From positions 1-33,829 of the forward strand of contig JAFGLZ010000024.1 of NCBI GenBank assembly GCA_016927755.1: a stretch of DNA of 33,829 nt, in the 5' to 3' direction. The notes under the pieces were generated by a model. The model did not search any database, was not told where the DNA came from, and worked only from the letters and a program-made list of their open reading frames with translations. Position numbers and translations under genes: made by a program. This DNA is from Phycisphaerae bacterium (GTDB lineage: Bacteria; Planctomycetota; Phycisphaerae; UBA1845; JAFGLZ01). Of this stretch, positions 24,569 to 31,542 are shown piece by piece (the stretch's first letter is position 1; every line of letters starts with the position of its first letter).

Positions 24569-24597
24569 TTGACAGACGGCCAAGCCGCCGAGAAGAT
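24569..24597 (+). promoter_or_regulatory. Candidate promoter of the toxin-antitoxin pair
   Basis: A consensus TTGACA (24569-24574), 17 bases, and a weak -10, GAAGAT (24592-24597). The antitoxin ATG is ~50 bases further on. Confidence 0.4.
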
Positions 24598-24647
24598 CAG
24601 TTTATCAAGAGGGCGAGATCGTCCTTGACCCTTCATGAGGCGTTACG

Positions 24648-24872
24648 ATGGACCCCAATGCTGTCTCCGTGTTTGACCTGACCGCGTCAGAGAAGCTCCA
24701 GTTGGTCGAGGACCTGTGGGACGACTTGGCCGCCACCCCCGCCGAGATTCCCGTCCACGACTGGCAGAAGCGAGAACTGGCCCGGCGAAAGGCCAACCTG
24801 ATGAGCAGCGCGGCATCCGGGCTTTCCTGGGACGAGGTCAAGCGAAGGGTGCGAAGCCGCTATGGCCGTTGA
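24648..24872 (+). CDS. Antitoxin, putative addiction module component
   Basis: A 74-residue protein of the 'addiction module component' antitoxin family that pairs with ParE/RelE-type toxins. It reads FDLTASEKLQLVEDLWDDLA, the family's helix with the 'L..EKL.L.E.LWD' pattern, then VHDWQKRELARRKANLM and a C-terminal GLSWDEVKRRVRSRYG, the segment that wraps the toxin. ATG 24648 is preceded by TGAGGC. Its end overlaps the toxin start by 11 bases, indicating translational coupling. Such antitoxins normally repress their own promoter. Confidence 0.88.
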   Translation: MDPNAVSVFDLTASEKLQLVEDLWDDLAATPAEIPVHDWQKRELARRKANLMSSAASGLSWDEVKRRVRSRYGR

Positions 24873-25161
24873 GCTCGTCATCGCGCCGGAAGCCGAGCAA
24901 GACATCGATGAGGCATATGGCTGGTACGAAGCCCGGCGGGCCGGCCTGGGAGAAGAGTTCCTCGGCTGCGTCGATGCCTGCATCCAGACCCTATGCCGCA
25001 TGCCCGAGATGCACGCCACGCTCGACGAGGACTACCGTCGGGCGTTGGTGCGGCGTTTTCCCTACGCCATCTTCTACGAGTACGCGACCGGCGCAGTGAC
25101 AGTCTACGGCGTCTTCCACACCTCGCGCGATCCGGAAAAGTGGCGCCAGCGACTGTTCTGA
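24862..25161 (+). CDS. ParE/RelE-family toxin
   Basis: A 99-residue toxin of the RelE/ParE fold. It begins VELVIAPEAEQDIDEAYGWY, the typical first strand and helix, and continues YRRALVRRFPYAIFYEYATG and VYGVFHTSRDPEKWRQRL, the usual core strands and C-terminal helix ('A.FH..RDP..W..R'). ParE-type members poison DNA gyrase and RelE-type members cut mRNA; the sequence resembles the ParE-like branch, but I cannot choose. It overlaps the antitoxin. The pair lies between two copies of the RAYT-associated repeat and may have been moved with it. Confidence 0.9.
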   Translation: MAVELVIAPEAEQDIDEAYGWYEARRAGLGEEFLGCVDACIQTLCRMPEMHATLDEDYRRALVRRFPYAIFYEYATGAVTVYGVFHTSRDPEKWRQRLF

Positions 25162-25182
25162 AGAGAAACGGGGAGAAACGGG

Positions 25183-25200
25183 AAACGGGGACGCAGCTAG
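25183..25200. repeat. RAYT-associated repeat, copy 2 (left flank)
   Basis: AAACGGGGACGCAGCTAG, identical to 25910-25927; identity continues four more bases (TATT). It is preceded by two partial tandem copies of GAGAAACGGG just after the toxin stop. It lies 40 bases before the transposase start. Confidence 0.8.
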
Positions 25201-25240
25201 TATTGCCCCGCCAATCGTTCGCCGTTACAATGCCATCACC

Positions 25241-25927
25241 ATGCCACGAAAAGCACGAGTCGCCCCTGGGGGGTTCGTTTACCACGTCCTGAACCGGGCG
25301 GTAGCCCGGTTGCCGCTCTTCCGAAAGGAGGCGGACTTCGAGGCCTTCGAGCGGGTCATCCTCGAAGCCCACGAGCGGCATCCGACGCGACTGCTGGCGT
25401 GGTGTCTGATGCGGACACACTGGCACATGGTCATCTGGCCCGAACGGGATGGCGAACTCACGGCCTTCGTCCGTTGGCTGTCCCACACCCATGCCATGCG
25501 CTGGCACGTCGCCCACCGGACGGTGGGCGGCGGCCATCTCTACCAAGGCCGCTTCAAGAACTTCCCCATTCAGCGGGATGAGCACTTCCTGACGGTCTGC
25601 CGGTACGTGGAGCGCAACGCGTTGACGGCCGGTGTCGTGACTCGGGCCGAGGACTGGCGATTCGGCAGCTTGCGGGTCAGACAGCACGACAGCGAGCCGA
25701 TGAAGCGTCTTCTTGCCCCCTGGCCCGTGCATCGCCCGACAAACTGGGTCAAACAAGTCAACGAACCTGTCTCCCCCCGGGAACAGGAGGCGATCCGCAT
25801 CTGCATCACCCGTGCATGTCCTTACGGAGGAGCGCAATGGCAGCAGCGGATGGTCCGCAAGCTGGGGCTGCAACACACGATCCGCTCCGAGGGCCGCCCT
25901 CGCCTGGATAAACGGGGACGCAGCTAG
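25241..25927 (+). CDS. REP-associated tyrosine transposase (RAYT, HUH/Y1 type)
   Basis: A 228-residue Y1 transposase related to IS200/IS605. These enzymes nick single-stranded DNA and join it to a tyrosine. The HUH motif is H60-W61-H62 in LMRTHWHMVIWPERDGEL, and the catalytic tyrosine is Tyr122 in TVCRYVERNALTAGVV. The opening MPRKARVAPGGFVYHVLNRA and the GGGHLYQGRFKNFPI block are typical of RAYTs. The last codons (DKRGRS, stop) lie inside the right repeat, so the repeat itself encodes the C-terminus. No clear Shine-Dalgarno precedes the ATG, suggesting low expression. It appears intact. Confidence 0.93.
   Translation: MPRKARVAPGGFVYHVLNRAVARLPLFRKEADFEAFERVILEAHERHPTRLLAWCLMRTHWHMVIWPERDGELTAFVRWLSHTHAMRWHVAHRTVGGGHLYQGRFKNFPIQRDEHFLTVCRYVERNALTAGVVTRAEDWRFGSLRVRQHDSEPMKRLLAPWPVHRPTNWVKQVNEPVSPREQEAIRICITRACPYGGAQWQQRMVRKLGLQHTIRSEGRPRLDKRGRS
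25910..25927. repeat. RAYT-associated repeat, copy 3 (right flank, overlaps transposase stop)
   Basis: AAACGGGGACGCAGCTAG is read in frame as Lys-Arg-Gly-Arg-Ser-stop, closing the transposase gene. It is identical to copy 2, and its downstream flank resembles that of copy 1. Confidence 0.8.
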
Positions 25928-26019
25928 TATTACTCCAATCACTGGCAAGCGGTCCCCGACACCCTCTTCCCTCCGGCGGAACAACCTCCCGCGCTGTATT
26001 CACCTCCACCCCAAAACCT

Positions 26020-26028
26020 GATATACGC
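26020..26028 (+). promoter_or_regulatory. Extended -10 promoter candidate for the glycan cluster
   Basis: TG-A-TATACG, an extended -10 element 53 bases before the ATG at 26082, sharing the 9-mer CTGATATAC with the glycyl-radical operon promoter at 13821-13829. No clear -35. Confidence 0.4.
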
Positions 26029-26081
26029 ATAGCCATCGCCCGGAGCCCCAAACGCCCCGATCGACCACGGAGAACCCCATC

Positions 26082-29000
26082 ATGCACCCGACCGACCATC
26101 GTCACTGTCAGGTCGCCACCGCCGCCCTAACACTCCTCATCGCGGCACTAACCGCCGTCCAAACCGCCCGCGCCGAACGCCCCATCCCCCCCGGCCCAAA
26201 ATCCACCGTAGGCCCGCCCAAACCCCCGTCCGACCTCGTCCGAGACAAGCCCTGGATCGGCGTCGTCTTCTTCTACTGGTACACCTGGGACTACGACCGG
26301 CAGCTCGGTAGCTGGATGGGCGGAATCCACAACACCCCCATGGACGGCTACTACGACTCCCGAACCTACCGCGACAACTACCGCTCCCTCCAGCTCGCCG
26401 GAGAATGGGGCGTCACACACCACTGGATGGACTACTGGTCCCCAAACTGGAAAGGCGAAGACGGCCAGATGCGCGAAAAAACCGTCATGCGCGCCGCCGA
26501 AGCACTCCGAAACGCCGGATACAACATCTGGATGAGCTACTACCAGGACGGCGAAAACTTCGACATGACCGACTTCGCCAAGAACGTCACCGAAAAACGC
26601 GACGTCTACCAGTGGCTCCGAGACTTCAGCCGCTCACCCGTCTGGCCCCGCATCCGAAACAAGCCCATGCAGCTCGTCTACGCCCGAAACGGCGCGCCCG
26701 CCCTCTCAAACGACAACTCCGGATTCCGCGCCTACCTCAAACGCAGATACGACACCATCGCCGCCCTCAACAAGGACTGGAACGCAACCTTCGCCTCATT
26801 CGACGACGTCGACCTCGACCTCGGCGCCCGAGGCCCGCGCCGCGCCTGGTCCGCCAGATACCAACACGACGTCTGGCGCCACAAGTGGCGCGAGCTCGAC
26901 GAGGCCGTCGCCAAGGAGTTCAACCTCCCCGGCCTCGTCGCCTCCTTCGACGTCGGATACGAACCCTACCGAAACCTCGGATACGCCGAGTTCGCACGAA
27001 CCTTCGGCGGACCCCACAGCTACGCCGGCATCTTCGAGGTCCCCCATCACCTCGACGCGGAGCGCTTCATCCAAGCCAACGTCTGCAAGGCCTACGGCGC
27101 CGTCTTCCTCGATCACTACAAGAACTTCTACCACGACTGGGACATCCGCGTCCCCGGCATCGCCTACCTCCCCGACCCGCACCACTTCGACCGCTTCTGG
27201 GTCGGCGACCTCATGCGATACGCCGAGGCCATCCTCCACCTCTCCTGGAACGAATGGTGGGAAGGCTCCAACCTCGAGCCCTGCATGGAATGGGGAAAGA
27301 CCTACTGCCAGAAGAATCTCTTCTACTCCACCATCATGCAGCTCTGCTACGACTCCATACGCGACTGGTCCAAAGGCGCCCGCGTCGGACTGCTCCTCAA
27401 CGACTACGCCAACCTCGCCGGCAGCATGCACCAGGAGGAGATCACCCAAACCCTCCAAACCCTCCGCCGCCTAAACGCCGACTTCGACCTGCTCCCCGAC
27501 GACTTCGTCACCGCCGCCCGACTCCAGGACTTCAAAGTCATCGTCGCCCCCGCCGCCGGCGTCGGATTCGGCATCAACATGAACGACAAACGCATCGCCG
27601 AGATCCTCCTCGATTGGGTCAAGGCCGACCGAAACCGACGACTCATCGTCTCCGCCGACGAAACCATCGAACGAGCCCTGGGTATCACCCAGGCAACCGC
27701 CACCGCCCCCACGAGCCGACCCAAAGGCCCCGACATGAACCTCTTCGTCGACGTCGGCGCCGACGGCGACGACCGCTTCGTCATCGCCGGCCGAACCCAC
27801 CCCGAACAGTGGGCCGACCTCGCCCCCGGCCAGTTCGGCGCGGGCTCCAAGCACACCGTCCGATGGACCCCCGGCCTCGACGCCACCACGATCCTCCAAC
27901 TCCCCATCAGCCCCAACCGCGACCACGTCCTACGCCTCGCCGGCGCGTCCATCTGGCCCAGCAAGATCAACGTCGGGCTCGACGGCAAACCCATCGGCGA
28001 AATCCAACTGAAGCCCGGACACAACGAATACGAGTTCCCCATCCCCGCCACCGCCGTCGGCGGAAGAACCCTCGCCCAAATCCAACTCCGCTACACCCCC
28101 CTGCGCATACCAACCAAGGAAGACCCCAAGCAGTACCCCAACGAAGCCAGACGCTGCAACCTCGCCCTCGACTGGCTACAGATCGCCACCGCCAACGTCC
28201 CCGCCAAAACCCAAAAACAGAACTACACCGTCCCCAAAGGCCGCATCCGCTTCGGCAGCGAGCTCCTGGGCCGCCTCAACCGCCGCGGACTCCAGGTCCC
28301 CATGCGACTGCGAAACCCGCTCCAGGCCCCCGACGCCCGACTCCTTAGCCTCTACGAGGACGGAACCGCCCGCGACCTCCTCCTCGAAGGCGGCCACGGA
28401 CGAATCTGGTACGTCAACGGACTCTTCAACGACGTGCCCGAAGACGAATACTGGCGAGCCGTCCTGTCCAAATGGGCAGCCACCCCGCCCGCCGAGCTCG
28501 TCCGAGGAAAACGATCCGCCGGCGCTCGCCTCAGCGTCGGTCAGACCGACCTGCTGCTGGCCTACAACTACGCGCCCGACAAGCCCGACCCCATCCGATG
28601 CCGCCTCCCCGCCAGAGCCCTGCCCCTGAGCGAGGCCATGGCACTGTCTAAAGACGGCGTCACCTACGCCCCCATCCAACCCAAACAGAACGGATCCTGG
28701 CTCGAATGGTCCGACACCCTCGGCTACTACGCCGTCTATCAGCTCGCATACGCCCCCGTCCGAGTCGAGACCAACCCCATCGTCGTCAGCCCCGGCCAGA
28801 CAACCGACGTCCCCGCCCGAGTCGTCAACCTCACCGACCAGCTCACCCAGGCCAAGCTCACCTTCCGCTCCGTCATCCCAACCCTCACCGGCAAACCCGT
28901 CCAGGTGAGCCTCTGGGGCCGAGCCTCCACCGACGTCCGCCTGCCCCTCACCGTCGACGCCTCCGCCGATTGGGGCCGAAAGGCCGCCGTCATCGAGATC

Positions 29001-30473
29001 GAGTCCGACGGCAAGAAGTCCTACCTCTGGCGCGATGTCGTCGTCCTCCGCCCCCCAGACTTGAAGCTGGCCCGAACCGTCACCACCGCGCACGAGCCCG
29101 TCGTCGAGGTCGTCAACACCGCCTGCCCCTTCGGTGAAGCCGCCCCCGCCATGAACGCCGTCGCCGTCATCGCCAACCGCCAGGTCCCCCTCGGACAGGT
29201 CCCCGCCGGCGCTGCACTAGCCAAGCCCCTCAACGCCCCACTCCCCGTCGACATCACCGCCACCCAACCCGCCGAGCAGGCGGGCCTCCGCCCCTACCCC
29301 ATCGCCCTCCAATGCACCGACGACCGCCGAACCCTTATGTCCGAGACCACCCTCTGGGTCGCGCGACCGACCGCATCGGCCAAACGATTCCCCGAAGCCG
29401 TCGCCGCCGCCAGCGTCTTCAATCACCACCCCCGACCAATCGACAACGAGATCGTCGAGCTGCCGCTGCCCGACGACATCTCCGCCGCCGGCCCCTATCA
29501 CCTCCGCGATGACAACGGCAGAACCCTCCCCGCACAGCTCATCGAGGGCGGAAAGCTCGTCTTCCCCGCGACCACACCCGCCCGAGCCGCAACCACCTAC
29601 ACCCTCTGCCGAGGCGAAGCGGGCCCCAAGACAACCGACCTCCAAATCGTCGATCAGCGAAAGGAAAACGGAACCCTCTCCATCGCCAACAGCCACTACC
29701 GCATCACCCTCGATCAAGCCGCCGGCGGAACCGTCACCAGCCTCGTCTCCTCCGCCACCAAGAAGGACTACGCCCTGCGCGCCTTCGACGCCGACTACGG
29801 CCAATGCTCCCAATACGACCCCAACCACCCCGTCACCAACACCGTCGACTACATCAACGAGAAGAAGACCTCTCTCTCCCAACAGAAATGCACCTGGACC
29901 CGCCTCGACGTCGGCCCCGTCCGCGCCCTCGTCGAGCTCGAGGTCAGCGATGGCAGCGCCACCTGCCGAACCACCTACGAGTTCTTCGCCCACGCGCCGT
30001 GGTTCCGCCTCAACCGCCGACTCGATTTCACCGGACAGACCCACCCCCAAGAAATCGTCGCCGTCGACGCCAGATTCCAGCGACACGCCCTCACCAAGTC
30101 CTACCCCAACTTCGTCGGCATGCCCAACGACAAGTCTCAGCCCCACTTCGGCTGGCGCTACGGCAACTGGGTCCCCGACTACGTCACCCTCATGACCCCG
30201 CCAGACTTCGACGAGAGCCTCTCCATCCTCCTCCGACAAAAGGACGGCATCGACCAGATCCGCCAGGGCTTCTGGCCACGGAACCGACCCAAGCCAGGCC
30301 CCTGCCACCAGGCAAGAGTCGAGCTCATCATGACCCGCTCCACCTTCTGCGACGTATCCCTGGTCGTCTACCTCCATAAGCAGCACCAGGTCGCCGCCGC
30401 CAGAATGAACGAGGAGCTCAACGATCCCCCACTAGTAACCCTAACGCGCGAACCCCTCTGGCGCTTGCCGTAA
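26082..30473 (+). CDS. Large secreted multidomain GH99/WbsX-like glycoside hydrolase
   Basis: At 1463 residues this is the largest protein here. A signal peptide (1-~31, ending TARA) indicates export. Residues ~55-430 look like a GH99/WbsX-type barrel: GVVFFYWYTWDYDR at the start and SWNEWWEGSNLEPCMEWGKT (~388) as the 'NEW-E...EP' site. Within it lies GFRAYLKRRYDTIAALNKDW, a piece typical of GH42-like enzymes. Residues ~445-560 (VGLLLNDYANLA; LLPDDFVTAARLQDFKVIVA) resemble the flavodoxin-like domain that follows the barrel in GH42. After several beta-rich regions, residues ~1110-1460 form a sandwich (FNHHPRPIDNEIVELPLPDD; TTYEFFAHAPWFRLNRRLDF) like the C-terminal part of GH38 mannosidases. 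GGAG precedes the ATG. Activity is predicted, perhaps on mannose-containing glycans; not established. Confidence 0.82.
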   Translation: MHPTDHRHCQVATAALTLLIAALTAVQTARAERPIPPGPKSTVGPPKPPSDLVRDKPWIGVVFFYWYTWDYDRQLGSWMGGIHNTPMDGYYDSRTYRDNYRSLQLAGEWGVTHHWMDYWSPNWKGEDGQMREKTVMRAAEALRNAGYNIWMSYYQDGENFDMTDFAKNVTEKRDVYQWLRDFSRSPVWPRIRNKPMQLVYARNGAPALSNDNSGFRAYLKRRYDTIAALNKDWNATFASFDDVDLDLGARGPRRAWSARYQHDVWRHKWRELDEAVAKEFNLPGLVASFDVGYEPYRNLGYAEFARTFGGPHSYAGIFEVPHHLDAERFIQANVCKAYGAVFLDHYKNFYHDWDIRVPGIAYLPDPHHFDRFWVGDLMRYAEAILHLSWNEWWEGSNLEPCMEWGKTYCQKNLFYSTIMQLCYDSIRDWSKGARVGLLLNDYANLAGSMHQEEITQTLQTLRRLNADFDLLPDDFVTAARLQDFKVIVAPAAGVGFGINMNDKRIAEILLDWVKADRNRRLIVSADETIERALGITQATATAPTSRPKGPDMNLFVDVGADGDDRFVIAGRTHPEQWADLAPGQFGAGSKHTVRWTPGLDATTILQLPISPNRDHVLRLAGASIWPSKINVGLDGKPIGEIQLKPGHNEYEFPIPATAVGGRTLAQIQLRYTPLRIPTKEDPKQYPNEARRCNLALDWLQIATANVPAKTQKQNYTVPKGRIRFGSELLGRLNRRGLQVPMRLRNPLQAPDARLLSLYEDGTARDLLLEGGHGRIWYVNGLFNDVPEDEYWRAVLSKWAATPPAELVRGKRSAGARLSVGQTDLLLAYNYAPDKPDPIRCRLPARALPLSEAMALSKDGVTYAPIQPKQNGSWLEWSDTLGYYAVYQLAYAPVRVETNPIVVSPGQTTDVPARVVNLTDQLTQAKLTFRSVIPTLTGKPVQVSLWGRASTDVRLPLTVDASADWGRKAAVIEIESDGKKSYLWRDVVVLRPPDLKLARTVTTAHEPVVEVVNTACPFGEAAPAMNAVAVIANRQVPLGQVPAGAALAKPLNAPLPVDITATQPAEQAGLRPYPIALQCTDDRRTLMSETTLWVARPTASAKRFPEAVAAASVFNHHPRPIDNEIVELPLPDDISAAGPYHLRDDNGRTLPAQLIEGGKLVFPATTPARAATTYTLCRGEAGPKTTDLQIVDQRKENGTLSIANSHYRITLDQAAGGTVTSLVSSATKKDYALRAFDADYGQCSQYDPNHPVTNTVDYINEKKTSLSQQKCTWTRLDVGPVRALVELEVSDGSATCRTTYEFFAHAPWFRLNRRLDFTGQTHPQEIVAVDARFQRHALTKSYPNFVGMPNDKSQPHFGWRYGNWVPDYVTLMTPPDFDESLSILLRQKDGIDQIRQGFWPRNRPKPGPCHQARVELIMTRSTFCDVSLVVYLHKQHQVAAARMNEELNDPPLVTLTREPLWRLP

Positions 30474-30505
30474 GCTGTCTCAACGTGGAAGATGGGCACG
30501 CGTAG

Positions 30506-30524
30506 CACGGGCATCTTGCCCGTG
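30506..30524. repeat. Dispersed palindromic repeat (CACGGGC-loop-GCCCGTG), copy 2
   Basis: CACGGGC-ATCTT-GCCCGTG, perfect 7-bp stem, 33 bases after the stop of the large glycan gene and 22 bases before the second repeat type. Read through, it encodes the 'TGILPVD' string often seen in spurious planctomycete proteins. Confidence 0.8.
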
Positions 30525-30546
30525 GATTGCAGCAAAAACCGGGTGC

Positions 30547-30566
30547 CCCATCGCTTCAGCGGTGGG
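30547..30566. repeat. Dispersed palindromic repeat (CCCATCGC-TTCA-GCGGTGGG), copy 2
   Basis: Identical core to the copy at 11641-11660, again followed by GAATTC. It ends 33 bases before the ATG at 30600, so the hairpin would lie in the 5' leader of the DUF6807 mRNA or in the spacer of an operon transcript. Confidence 0.8.
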
Positions 30567-30599
30567 CAGCTCGAATTCGATCAAGAAGGAGACACGCCA

Positions 30600-31529
30600 A
30601 TGCCCAGACCCGCCGCGATCGCCACCTGCATCATCACCCTCCTGATCACCCATCACCTCGCACCCGCCGCGCCACCCAACCAAACCCCCCTCGACCTCAC
30701 CGCCAAGCTCGTCCCCAACGCCATCGACGTTTCCGTAGGCGGAAAGCTCTTCACCGCCTACAAGTTCGCCCCCGACCAGAAGTACCCCTACCTCTTCCCC
30801 GTGAGCGGCCCCATCACCGGCAAGACCGTCACCACCGAAACCTCCCAGCCCTACCCCCACCACCACTCCCTCTTCTTCGGCTGCGACAAGGTAAACGGCG
30901 GAAACTACTGGCAGGAAGGCAACCCCCGAGGCCAAATCACCTCGAAAGGCCCAAAGATCCTCGAAGCCAAGGGCAAACGCGTCGTCATCGAGGACCACGC
31001 CCAATGGCATCGCCCCGGCGCGGAGAACCCCTTTAGCGACAAACGCACCATCGTCATCTCCGCCCCCTCCCCCACGCTGAGATTCATCGACTTCGAGATC
31101 ACCCTCACCGCCGAAATCGACGTCCAAATCGTCAAGACCAACCACTCCCTCTTCTGCGCCCGAATGGCCCCCCACATGAACGTCGAAAACGGCGGACGAC
31201 TCGTCAACGCCGAGGGCGATCTCAAACAAGCCGGAACCCTCGCCAAGAAGTCCCTCTGGTGCGACTACTCCAACAAACACGACGGACACGTCGAAGGGCT
31301 CGCCATCCTCGACTGGCCCAAGAACCGATGGACCCCGTGCACCTGGCTCACCCGCGACTACGGCTTCTTCTCCCCAACCCCCATGAACTGGCTCGGACCC
31401 GACGGGCTCAAGTTCAAGAAAGGCGAGACGCTAACGCTCAAGTACCGCGTCGTCGTCCACGCCGGAAACGAAAAGGACGCCGACATCGCCGCCCTCTACA
31501 AGCAATGGACCGCCCACGCCGGCAAATAG
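30600..31529 (+). CDS. Secreted DUF6807 ('PmoA-like') protein
   Basis: A 309-residue exported protein (signal peptide 1-~24, ending LAPAAPP). It belongs to the DUF6807 family, often mislabelled methane oxygenase PmoA; it has no relation to methane oxidation. Family landmarks are GKLFTAYKFAPDQKYPYLFP, QPYPHHHSLFFGCDKVNGGN with its histidine cluster, and HDGHVEGLAILDWPKNRWTP and TRDYGFFSPTPMNW near the end. Members commonly sit in polysaccharide-degradation loci of planctomycetes and bacteroidetes; the fold is a beta-sandwich, and the reaction is unknown. The ATG has AAGGAG eight bases upstream. It is 13 bases ahead of the GH123-like gene, so they share a transcript. Confidence 0.9.
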   Translation: MPRPAAIATCIITLLITHHLAPAAPPNQTPLDLTAKLVPNAIDVSVGGKLFTAYKFAPDQKYPYLFPVSGPITGKTVTTETSQPYPHHHSLFFGCDKVNGGNYWQEGNPRGQITSKGPKILEAKGKRVVIEDHAQWHRPGAENPFSDKRTIVISAPSPTLRFIDFEITLTAEIDVQIVKTNHSLFCARMAPHMNVENGGRLVNAEGDLKQAGTLAKKSLWCDYSNKHDGHVEGLAILDWPKNRWTPCTWLTRDYGFFSPTPMNWLGPDGLKFKKGETLTLKYRVVVHAGNEKDADIAALYKQWTAHAGK

Positions 31530-31542
31530 GAGGATCGCCGAT

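Larger units (their letters stand above)
25183..25931 (+). mobile_element. RAYT/IS200-like unit bracketed by direct repeats
   Basis: A single HUH transposase gene is bracketed by two 22-bp identical direct repeats (25183-25204, 25910-25931). Single-strand transposases of this class do not use inverted ends or make target duplications. The unit shows G at or above C on the plus strand (25321-25380: 21 G, 19 C), unlike the C-rich genes around it. Confidence 0.7.

Noticed and set aside
24552..24575. Seven-codon frame MVSSKQA behind AAAGGAGG
   Set aside because: Good ribosome-binding site, but too short to support as a gene, and it overlaps the -35 of the TA promoter candidate.
26405..28348. 647-codon open frame inside the large glycan gene, other frame
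   Set aside because: Arg/Pro/His-rich composition and no motifs; the overlapping frame has a signal peptide and domains.
30492..30599. N-terminal extension of the DUF6807 protein from ATG 30492
   Set aside because: The extra 36 residues (TGILPVD..., RVPHRFSGG) are translated dispersed repeats; the signal peptide and AAGGAG support ATG 30600.
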